In this document: piece after piece, positions 26,556 through 33,579 of the stretch
Layout of the letters: each line of letters begins with the position of its first letter
Numbering within the stretch: position 1 is the stretch's first letter
Assembly: GCF_000612545.2 (NCBI RefSeq)
Contig: NZ_CP097800.1
Coordinates: forward strand, 5,530,501 to 5,594,500
Direction of reading: 5' to 3'
Source: Streptomyces sp. PCS3-D2
GTDB taxonomy: Bacteria; Actinomycetota; Actinomycetes; Streptomycetales; Streptomycetaceae
Length of the DNA: 64,000 nucleotides
Made by a program: the position numbers and the translations under genes
Notes under the pieces: model-generated
What the model saw: only the letters and a program-made list of their open reading frames with translations
What the model was told of the DNA's origin: nothing
Database searches by the model: none

Positions 26556-27761
26556 CTACTCCTTCAGTACGGCCGCCTGCCCCGCGACGACGAGCAGGAC
26601 GTGCTCGCACTCGCCCGCCACCGCTGCGTTCAGCCGGCCCAGCTCGTCGCGGAAGCGCCGCCCCGAGGCGGTCGCCGGAACCACGCCCGAGCCGACCTCG
26701 TTGCTCACCAGGACCACCTGGCGGCCGGTCGCGCGCACCGCCGCCACCAGAGCGGCGGTCCGCTCGCCCAGCTCCCGGCGCCCGTGCTCGGCCCACACCT
26801 CGTCGTCCCAGGCCCCGGCCCGGTCCATGGCGTCGGTCAGCCACAACGCCAGGCAGTCGATCAGCAGCGGCGGCCCGTCCTCGGCGAGCAGCCCGACCAG
26901 CTCGCAGGTCTCCACCGTCCGCCAGCTCGCCGGCCGGCGCTCCCGGTGCAGGCCGATCCGCCGCGCCCACTCCGCGTCCCCGTCCCGGGTGCCGCCGGTG
27001 GCCACGTACACCACCTCGGGGAAGCCCTCCAGGCGCCGCTCCGCCTCCACGGACTTGCCCGAGCGCGCCCCGCCCAGCACCAGCGTGCGGCGCGGCAGGT
27101 CCGGCACCGCCCGGTAGTCGCCGGCGAGCACGGTGGTCCCGTCCGGCACCGCCCGTGCCCCGGAGGCCGCGAGCCGGCGCTCCAGCTCCCGGCCCGGCGG
27201 CACGTCGTGGTCGAGGTGGACGGCGATCACGTCCGTGGCCGGGCCGACGGCACCGCTCGCCCGCAGCCGGGCCAGCGCCTCGGGGCGGCCCGGCACGTCG
27301 GCGAGCACCACGTCGTACGGACGCTGCCCGGCCCGTCCGGCGGTCCCGGCCGGCGCCCCGCCGGGCGGCAGGTACAGCAGTCGGCCGCCGTCCGGTCCGG
27401 TCACCTCGTACCCGGTGCCCGGGGCGTCCATCGGCACCGCCCGCACCCGGTGCCCGGAGATCACCGAGAGCTCCTGCCCGTCCGGCACCCGCCCGGCGGT
27501 GGGCAGGCCCGGCGGCAGCTCCACCGCGGGCCCGTCGTGCGGGTGGGTCAGCAGGACCTGCCGGACACCGGTCAGCGAACGCCCGGCCCGCGCGCCGGCC
27601 AGCACCGCACCGGGGGTCAGGTCGAGCAGCAGCGCACCGTCGACGAGGACCGCCGTGGCGGCGCGGGAGCGCGGGCCGACGGAGACGGCGCACGCGGCGC
27701 AGGGGCAGCCGGGGCGGGGCAGCCCCTCGGGGGTACCGGTGCCGAGCAGAGTGAGTTCCAC
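26556..27761 (-). CDS. cobU: CobU kinase/guanylyltransferase with N-terminal MBL-like domain
   Basis: 401 residues from GTG 27761 (GGGAGGA upstream). The C-terminal 175 residues are a standard CobU: P-loop LGGARSGKS (about 229-237), then ATGGTRDGDAEWARRI, the guanylylation-type histidine region GLHRERRPASW, and SNEVGSGVVP. This domain phosphorylates adenosylcobinamide and adds GMP. The N-terminal 220 residues look like a metallo-beta-lactamase fold (LTLLGTGTPEGLPRPGCPC, LLDLTPG, VLLTHPHDGPAVELP, VIAVHLDHD). The metal motif is incomplete compared with HxHxDH, having His73, His75 and Asp76 without the next His. The fused domain has no known role in CobU chemistry. Confidence 0.9.
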   Translation of the reverse strand: MELTLLGTGTPEGLPRPGCPCAACAVSVGPRSRAATAVLVDGALLLDLTPGAVLAGARAGRSLTGVRQVLLTHPHDGPAVELPPGLPTAGRVPDGQELSVISGHRVRAVPMDAPGTGYEVTGPDGGRLLYLPPGGAPAGTAGRAGQRPYDVVLADVPGRPEALARLRASGAVGPATDVIAVHLDHDVPPGRELERRLAASGARAVPDGTTVLAGDYRAVPDLPRRTLVLGGARSGKSVEAERRLEGFPEVVYVATGGTRDGDAEWARRIGLHRERRPASWRTVETCELVGLLAEDGPPLLIDCLALWLTDAMDRAGAWDDEVWAEHGRRELGERTAALVAAVRATGRQVVLVSNEVGSGVVPATASGRRFRDELGRLNAAVAGECEHVLLVVAGQAAVLKE

Positions 27762-27865
27762 AGGATGATCCTCCCGCGTCGCGGAGACTGCTGCGCGCCC
27801 GGTTACTCTGCGGGCACACTCAAGGCGAGAAGCGTGTGAGCAGCGGACGAGCAACGGAGGCGGAC

Positions 27866-28078
27866 ATGGCGTGGACGTGGCGGTTCGAGACGGCCGAGGG
27901 CAGCGAGACGAGCCCGTCGGTGGTGCCCGAGGAGTTCACCACGCAGGGCGACGCGGAGTCCTGGATCGGCGAGTACTGGAAGGACCTGCTGGAGGGCGGT
28001 ACCGAACAGGTGAGGCTGTCCGACGACAGCGGCACCGAGCTCTACACCATGAGCCTGCGGTCCGCGCTGGAGGCCTGA
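27866..28078 (+). CDS. Small conserved hypothetical protein, 70 aa
   Basis: Starts at ATG 27866 behind GGAGG (MAWTWRFETAEG). It is acidic and soluble, with WIGEYWKDLLEGGTEQVRLSDDSGTELYTMSL. I remember similar small proteins as widespread in Streptomyces. No known domain or function. It is divergent from cobU and has its own terminator downstream. Confidence 0.8.
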   Translation: MAWTWRFETAEGSETSPSVVPEEFTTQGDAESWIGEYWKDLLEGGTEQVRLSDDSGTELYTMSLRSALEA

Positions 28079-28087
28079 CCTCTCCGA

Positions 28088-28124
28088 GCCCTTCGGCCCG
28101 CCGGTCTGCGGCGGGCCGAAGGGC
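28088..28124. terminator. Convergent terminator hairpin
   Basis: A perfect 15-bp stem (28088-28102 with 28110-28124) and 7-nt loop lies between the convergent 70-aa protein gene and the methyltransferase gene. Confidence 0.85.
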
Positions 28125-28129
28125 CGGGG

Positions 28130-28942
28130 TCAGCCCCGGACGCCGCAGAGGTGCAGCAGCGCGGCGACACCCCGGTAGGGGTCGGTGCGGCCCGCGCGGT
28201 CCTCGGCGGCCAGCAGTCGTTGCAGCTCCTCATCGGGCGGCAGCTCCCCGCCCGCCTCGGTGCCGTCGGTGAAGACGCGTACGCCGTACCAGGCCTGCAG
28301 CGGCGCCCCGATCCCCGACAGCGTCGCGGTCAGGCCCGCCAGCCGGTCGGCGCGTACGTCCAGGCCGAGGCGGTTGGTGTAGTCGGTGCTGTCGAAGGCG
28401 GCCAGCGCGCCCTTCCAGTCCCCGTCCAGCCCGTGCCGCATGGCGAGTGCGTCGCCGTTGCGCACCAGCAGGGACAGCAGCCCGCCGGGGGCCAGCATCC
28501 GGGCCAGCCCGGCCAGCATGGCGTCCGGCTCGGGCACGTACATCAGCACTCCGTGGCACAGCACCACGTCGAAGCTGCCCGGCAGGAAGTGGGCGCCGGT
28601 CTCGCGCCCGTCCCCCTCCATGAGCCTGACCCGGTCGCGGATCCCGGCGGGCTCCACGGCCAGCGCCTCTCGGGCGACGGCCAGCATCCCCGGGTCCTGT
28701 TCCAGGCCGGTCACCATGTGCCCGGCGCGGGCGAGGCGCAAAGCCTGGGTGCCCTGCCCCATGCCGACATCGAGAACGCGCAGCCGCTGCCCCACGGGGA
28801 AGCGCTGCGCGATCTGTTCGTCGACCTGTCGGCCCACGAGCTCCTGACGGACCGCGTTGCGCAGTCCGCCCAAGCCCTCCAGCCACAGGCGTGCCCCCTC
28901 GGCGAAACCTTCCCCCGACGCGCCGGGCGTCCCTCCGGTCAG
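28130..28942 (-). CDS. Class I SAM-dependent methyltransferase
   Basis: About 270 residues. The SAM-binding motif is VLDVGMGQGTQALRLARAGH, the acidic residue after beta-2 is in VTGLEQDPGMLAVA, then LMEGDGRE and FDVVLCHGVLMYVPEPD. The family resembles CmoA/CmoM-like or small-molecule methyltransferases, and the substrate is unknown. No ATG/GTG/TTG is suitably placed. A CTG at 28942 overlapping the upstream DUF3043 stop (CTGA), with GGGGAA 5 nt before it, is the best start candidate. The reading frame remains open upstream through the DUF3043 gene, so the exact N-terminus is uncertain. Confidence 0.83.
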   Translation of the reverse strand: MTGGTPGASGEGFAEGARLWLEGLGGLRNAVRQELVGRQVDEQIAQRFPVGQRLRVLDVGMGQGTQALRLARAGHMVTGLEQDPGMLAVAREALAVEPAGIRDRVRLMEGDGRETGAHFLPGSFDVVLCHGVLMYVPEPDAMLAGLARMLAPGGLLSLLVRNGDALAMRHGLDGDWKGALAAFDSTDYTNRLGLDVRADRLAGLTATLSGIGAPLQAWYGVRVFTDGTEAGGELPPDEELQRLLAAEDRAGRTDPYRGVAALLHLCGVRG

Positions 28943-29538
28943 GGTCGTTCCCCGCGCTTGACCTGCGGCTTCGGCAGGCGCAGCCGGCGCATCTGCAGAG
29001 TGCGCATCAAGCCGTAGGCGACGGCGCCGCGCCGCGGCTCGTCCGGGAAGCGCTCCTTGAGGGCCTTGCGCAGGCGGAACACCAGACCGATGGAGTCCAG
29101 GATGATCAGTGCGATCACACCGAGCCACAACAGCAGCGCGATGTTCTGGATCATGGGCTGGCGCACCATGCTGAGCACGAGGATGACGACGGCCAGCGGC
29201 AGGAACATCTCGGCCACCGAGAAGCGGGAGTCCACGAAGTCGCGGACGAACCGGCGTACGGGGCCCTTGTCGCGCGTGGGGAGGTAGCGCTCGTCGCCGT
29301 TGGCCAGCGCCTCGCGCTGCTTGGCCATCTCGGCGCGGCGGCGCTCACGGGCCCGCTTCGCGTCCTCCTTGCGGTTGCCGGTCGAGGCCACCACGGCCTT
29401 GCGCTGCGACTGGGCCACGGCGCGCTTCGGCGTAGGGCGGCCCTTCGGGGCCTGCGGGTCACGGGGCTGCGAGAGGTCGGCGCTCACCTTGTCGGCGGCG
29501 GCGGCCTTCTCTTCCTTGGAGGAGCGGCTACCAAACAC
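28939..29538 (-). CDS. DUF3043 membrane protein
   Basis: 199 residues from GTG 29538 (MFGSRSSKEEKAAAADKVSADL), the N-terminus I recall for Streptomyces relatives. A charged N-terminal third (KGRPTPKRAVAQSQRK, ARERRRAEMAKQ) precedes two membrane helices (about residues 107-128 and 132-152) and a basic C-terminus with YGLMRTLQMRRLRLPKPQVKRG. The function is unknown. It is commonly beside pspA in Streptomyces, here divergent from it, and is probably translationally coupled to the methyltransferase gene. Confidence 0.85.
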   Translation of the reverse strand: MFGSRSSKEEKAAAADKVSADLSQPRDPQAPKGRPTPKRAVAQSQRKAVVASTGNRKEDAKRARERRRAEMAKQREALANGDERYLPTRDKGPVRRFVRDFVDSRFSVAEMFLPLAVVILVLSMVRQPMIQNIALLLWLGVIALIILDSIGLVFRLRKALKERFPDEPRRGAVAYGLMRTLQMRRLRLPKPQVKRGERP

Positions 29539-29818
29539 AAAACCCAAGCGTACGTGGTCACGGGCACGGGCCCCACTCCTGTGGGGAACGATCCGGCAAC
29601 GGCGGGCGTCCTTCCCTGTGTACGGTCCGAGCGGCGGGGCCCGCCCCGGTGGGTCGGGGACCCACCTACTCCTCACGCCTGACACGGCGGAGGCGTAGTC
29701 GTCCTGGAGGAGGAGCGCATCCGTCCTCGAACAGTGCGGTAATGGAGACAGGGCCCGTACTGTGGGTTCTGTCGGTCAGCTGGAGCACAGTCCGTCTAGA
29801 AGGGGGCGCGCGAAGCCC

Positions 29819-30613
29819 ATGAGCGGTGTCATGAAGCGTATGGGGATGATCTTCCGCGCGAAGGCGAACAAGGCCCTTGATCGGGCCGAGGACCCGCGCG
29901 AGACCCTCGACTACTCGTACCAGAAGCAGCTGGAACTGCTGCAGAAGGTGCGCCGCGGCGTCGCCGATGTGGCGACGTCCCGCAAGCGCCTGGAACTGCA
30001 GCTGAACCAGCTCCAGGGGCAGTCCGCGAAGCTGGAGGACCAGGGCCGCAAGGCCCTCGCCCTGGGCCGCGAGGACCTGGCCCGTGAGGCCCTGTCCCGC
30101 CGCGCCTCGCTCCAGCAGCAGGTCAGCGACCTGGAGGTGCAGCACCAGACCCTCCAGGGCGAGGAGGAGAAGCTGACGCTGGCCGCGCAGCGGCTCCAGG
30201 CGAAGGTGGACGCCTTCCGCACGAAGAAGGAGACCATCAAGGCCACCTACACCGCGGCCCAGGCCCAGACCCGGATCGCGGAGTCCTTCTCCGGCATCTC
30301 CGAGGAGATGAGCGACGTCGGCCTGGCCATCCAGCGGGCCGAGGACAAGACCGCCCAGCTCCAGGCCCGTGCCGGGGCGATCGACGAACTGCTGGCCTCC
30401 GGAGCGCTCGACGACCGCAGCGGCCTCGGCTCCAAGGACGACATCCAGGCCGAGCTGGACCGCCTCTCGGGCGGCAGCGACGTGGAGCTGGAGCTCCAGC
30501 GGATGAAGGCGGAGCTGGCCGGCGGCCCGTCCGCGCAGCAGCAGGCCATCGAGGGCGGCGCCCAGGGCAGCGCCCAGCAGCCGCACACCCAGCACCGGTT
30601 CGACAAGCAGTAG
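29819..30613 (+). CDS. pspA: Phage shock protein A (PspA/IM30)
   Basis: A 264-residue peripheral membrane protein that oligomerises on damaged membranes. It begins with the amphipathic helix region MKRMGMIFRAKANKALDRAEDP and continues as a long coiled coil rich in Gln, Glu and Lys (residues about 25-215), as in all PspA/Vipp1 proteins. It ends in a Gln-rich tail. The start at 29819 is used; ATG at 29831 (MKRMGM) is possible. No pspB/pspC genes are nearby; the partner in this phylum is pspAA, which starts 12 bp downstream. Confidence 0.94.
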   Translation: MSGVMKRMGMIFRAKANKALDRAEDPRETLDYSYQKQLELLQKVRRGVADVATSRKRLELQLNQLQGQSAKLEDQGRKALALGREDLAREALSRRASLQQQVSDLEVQHQTLQGEEEKLTLAAQRLQAKVDAFRTKKETIKATYTAAQAQTRIAESFSGISEEMSDVGLAIQRAEDKTAQLQARAGAIDELLASGALDDRSGLGSKDDIQAELDRLSGGSDVELELQRMKAELAGGPSAQQQAIEGGAQGSAQQPHTQHRFDKQ

Positions 30614-30625
30614 GACGGGGCCGTC

Positions 30626-30904
30626 ATGATCGTCCGCATCATGGGGGAAGGCCAGCTGGACGTGGCCGACAGTCACTTCGCCGAGCTCAACAGGCTGGAC
30701 GACGAACTGCTCGCGGAGATGGAGGGCGGTGACGAGGAGGGCTTCCGGCGCACCCTGGGGGCGCTGCTCGAAGCCGTCCGGCGGCTGGGCACGCCGCTTG
30801 CGGACGACTCCCTGGAGCCGTCCGAGCTGATCCTCCCGGCCTCCGACGCGAGCCTCGGCGAGGTCCGGGAGATGCTCAGCGACGACGGCCTGATCCCGGG
30901 CTGA
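30626..30904 (+). CDS. pspAA: PspA-associated protein PspAA
   Basis: A 92-residue acidic protein (MIVRIMGEGQLDVADSHFAELNRLDDELL...) of the PspAA family found directly after pspA in actinobacteria and archaea. It is predicted to be cytoplasmic and to act with PspA at the membrane; the mechanism is not established. It is separated by 12 bp from pspA and is surely in the same operon, which closes with the hairpin at 30931-30970. Confidence 0.9.
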   Translation: MIVRIMGEGQLDVADSHFAELNRLDDELLAEMEGGDEEGFRRTLGALLEAVRRLGTPLADDSLEPSELILPASDASLGEVREMLSDDGLIPG

Positions 30905-30930
30905 CCGTCACGGACCGGACGCACCGGCGC

Positions 30931-30970
30931 GGCGACGGGCCCTCCACCGGCCGGGGGAGGGCCCGTCGCC
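30931..30970. terminator. psp operon terminator, convergent
   Basis: A perfect 15-bp stem (30931-30945 with 30956-30970) and 10-nt loop lies between pspAA and a convergent membrane-protein gene. Confidence 0.85.
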
Positions 30971-30997
30971 GTACGTCCGGTCCGGCGCCGTCCGCTC

Positions 30998-31774
30998 TCA
31001 GTCCGGCGGAGCCGGCGGCTTCTCCAGGGACACCGGCCGCGGGTCCGGGGCGCCGCCGATGAATTCCTCGAACCTGCGCCGCCGTGCGGTCCAGCGCCGG
31101 TCGTGGTGGAAGGCCCGCAGCCCCGCCCTGGCCCGGGCGCGCGGACGGTTGGCGTAGAACCGCTTCGCGTACGGGGAGCCGGGCCGGGCCAGACGGACCG
31201 CGCCGACCAGCGCCACGAAGGGGACGATGACGCCGAACAGCGCGGTGCGCGCCTTGCCCTTCCACAGGGCGACCAGGGCGAGGCAGAAATTGCCGGCCGC
31301 GTTCATGACGACCAGCCCGCGGCTCTGGCGTTCCTCGGGGGTCAGGTCGTTCACCCCGAAGGGCACGAACCCGCCCAGGATCAGGGCCACCACCGCGGCC
31401 GTCACGACCACGATCTCCACGCTCTTGCGGCCCTGCTCGCTCCAGTAGACGTCGTCGAGGTGCAGGATCAGCGCGAACTCGTCCAGGACCAGCCCGGCCC
31501 CGAGCCCGAAGACCACGGCCGAGAGCGCCGCCCCGATGCCGTTGCTTCCGCTGCCGATGGCGCCGAACCCCCCGATGATCACGAGGATCACGCCCGGCAC
31601 GACGTGGTGGATGTGCAGGCCCCCGGGGGTGACGTTCTTGAAGGGGCCGCGGCCGGCCCGGATCATGCGGGTGATCACGCGGGTGACCAGGAACGACATC
31701 ACGAAGGAGACCAGGGCGAGCAGCATGGGCAGCTTTCCTGGCTCGACGATGTTCCGATACCACCAGTGACCCAT
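30998..31774 (-). CDS. Integral membrane protein of unknown function
   Basis: 258 residues from ATG 31774 (GGGAGAAG upstream). About six membrane helices alternate with conserved-looking polar motifs: NVTPGGLHIHHVVPGVILV, GSGSNGIGAALSAVVFGLGAGLVLDEFALILHLDDVYWSEQGRKS, and a basic C-terminus. The clustered HIHH, DEF, HLDD and W-E residues in helices could bind metal or lipid. I do not recognise a characterised family. It is divergent from cobS. Confidence 0.75.
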   Translation of the reverse strand: MGHWWYRNIVEPGKLPMLLALVSFVMSFLVTRVITRMIRAGRGPFKNVTPGGLHIHHVVPGVILVIIGGFGAIGSGSNGIGAALSAVVFGLGAGLVLDEFALILHLDDVYWSEQGRKSVEIVVVTAAVVALILGGFVPFGVNDLTPEERQSRGLVVMNAAGNFCLALVALWKGKARTALFGVIVPFVALVGAVRLARPGSPYAKRFYANRPRARARAGLRAFHHDRRWTARRRRFEEFIGGAPDPRPVSLEKPPAPPD

Positions 31775-31843
31775 CCCACTTCTCCCTATGTGAAACGTAT
31801 GGGGTAATTTACCGCCCGCCCCGAGCGGGTAGCGTTCGCGCCG

Positions 31844-32665
31844 ATGACAGATTCGTACGACGGCCCGCCCCTGACGCCGCCCGCGGAGCGCGCCTCGTTC
31901 CGCGACGGCGTCCGCTTCGCGTTCGGCACCCTCACCGTGCTGCCCGCCCGCATCACCCGCTGGGACCGCCCCGCGGCCCGCACCGGAATGGCCTGCGCCC
32001 CGCTCGCCGGACTGGTCGTCGGCGCGCTCGCGGCCGTCCCCGGAGCACTCCTGCTGCTGCTCGGCGCCCAACCACTGCTCGCGGCGGCCGTGACGGTCGC
32101 CGTACCGGCCGCGCTGACCAGGGGACTGCACCTGGACGGGCTGGCCGACACGGCGGACGGCCTGGGCAGCGCCAAACCGGCCGACGAGGCACTGCGCATC
32201 ATGAAGAAGTCCGACATCGGGCCCTTCGGTGTGATCGCCCTGGTCGTCGTCCTGCTCGTACAGACGGCCGCCCTGTCCGAGCTGTACGCCGACAGCTGGG
32301 TCCGTGGCGCCCTCGCCGTCGTGGTCGCCGCCGTCACGGCCCGCCTCGCCATGACCCTGGCCTCCCGGGAAGGCGTTCCGCCGGCCCGGCCCGAGGGGCT
32401 CGGCGCCGCGGTCGCCGGGGCCGTCCCGCGCCCGGTGGCCGCCGCCCTCGTGGCCCTCGTCACCGTCGCCGCCGCGGCGGCCGCCCTCCCGGTCGGCCCG
32501 CCCGCCGCGGCCCGGGCGGCGGCGGCGGTGCTCGTCGCCCTGCTCGCCGCGGAACTCCTCCTCCGCCGCTGTGTGCGCCGCTTCGACGGGGTCACCGGCG
32601 ACGTGTTCGGAGCACTGGCCGAGGTGGCGGCGACCACCGCGCTCCTCGTCCTCGCCCTCGGCTGA
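31844..32665 (+). CDS. cobS: Adenosylcobinamide-GDP ribazoletransferase (cobalamin synthase)
   Basis: A membrane enzyme that joins adenosylcobinamide-GDP to alpha-ribazole, the last assembly step of cobalamin. 273 residues with several hydrophobic helices. Signature segments are FGTLTVLPARITRWD, GLHLDGLADTADGLGSAKPADEALRIMKKSDIGPFGV (acidic metal-binding residues) and the hydrophobic C-terminal half. It works with CobT (25386) and CobU (26556), which are encoded on the other strand about 5 kb away. Confidence 0.95.
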   Translation: MTDSYDGPPLTPPAERASFRDGVRFAFGTLTVLPARITRWDRPAARTGMACAPLAGLVVGALAAVPGALLLLLGAQPLLAAAVTVAVPAALTRGLHLDGLADTADGLGSAKPADEALRIMKKSDIGPFGVIALVVVLLVQTAALSELYADSWVRGALAVVVAAVTARLAMTLASREGVPPARPEGLGAAVAGAVPRPVAAALVALVTVAAAAAALPVGPPAAARAAAAVLVALLAAELLLRRCVRRFDGVTGDVFGALAEVAATTALLVLALG

Positions 32666-32724
32666 GAGCGTCCGGTCCGACGGGACCCCGGACGGACCGC
32701 GACGGCCCCGCGTACGCTCACCCC

Positions 32725-33453
32725 GTGCACCACACTCCTACGGACCCGCCCCCCGCCGCACCGATCAGGGTGCTGCTCGCCGACGACCAGGCCCTGCTGC
32801 GCAGCGCGTTCAAGGTGCTCGTCGACTCCGAGCCCGACATGGAGGTCGTCGGGGAGGCCTCGGACGGGGCGCAGGCCTTCGCGCTCGCCCGCCGGGAGCG
32901 CCCCGACGTCGTCCTGATGGACATCCGGATGCCCGGTACCGACGGGCTCGCCGCCACCCGCATGATCAGCGCCGACCCGGATCTCGCGGCCGTGCGCGTG
33001 GTGATGCTGACGACCTTCGAGGTGGACGAGTACGTGGTCTCCGCGCTGCGGGCGGGCGCCTCCGGCTTCCTCGGCAAGGGCGCCGAACCCGAGGAGCTGC
33101 TCAACGCCATCCGCGTCGCCGCCGCCGGTGAGGCGCTGCTCTCCCCGGCCGCCACCAAGGGTCTCATCGCCACCTTCCTCGCCCAGGGCGGCGGCGCCGA
33201 CCCGGCCGCCTCCGGCGCCTCGGCCGGGGCCCATGCGGAGCGGCTGGCCGCGCTGACCGTCCGGGAGCGCGAGGTCCTCGTCCACGTCGCCGCGGGCCTG
33301 TCCAACGACGGCATCGCCGAACGGCTGGAGGTCAGCCCCCTCACCGTCAAGACGCACGTGAACCGGGCCATGGCCAAGCTCGGCGCCCGCGACCGGGCCC
33401 AGTTGGTCGTCATCGCCTACGAATCGGGACTCGTCCGGCCCCGAGTGGAGTAG
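32725..33453 (+). CDS. NarL/LuxR family response regulator
   Basis: A 242-residue regulator from GTG 32725. The receiver domain has the acidic pair LLADDQ, phospho-acceptor Asp66 in VLMDIRMPG, a conserved Thr in MLTTFEVDEYV and Lys in FLGKGAEPEELL. A short Gly/Ala-rich linker follows, then the LuxR helix-turn-helix (LTVREREVLVHVAAGLSNDGIAERLEVSPLTVKTHVNRAMAKLGARDR). No kinase is adjacent; the lone HisKA_3 kinase at 21499 is the only one in the window. The RND transporter gene 126 bp downstream is a plausible target. Confidence 0.93.
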   Translation: MHHTPTDPPPAAPIRVLLADDQALLRSAFKVLVDSEPDMEVVGEASDGAQAFALARRERPDVVLMDIRMPGTDGLAATRMISADPDLAAVRVVMLTTFEVDEYVVSALRAGASGFLGKGAEPEELLNAIRVAAAGEALLSPAATKGLIATFLAQGGGADPAASGASAGAHAERLAALTVREREVLVHVAAGLSNDGIAERLEVSPLTVKTHVNRAMAKLGARDRAQLVVIAYESGLVRPRVE

Positions 33454-33579
33454 CGCCGCCTACTACGGACGCGGTATGCCGCACATAAGGACGGGACCTG
33501 CGAGCGACGAAACGTCCCCGCCGCATGGGACAGGGTGGGAGCGCCCTCGCGTTCGTCACTGCAGAGAGATCCCACACAC

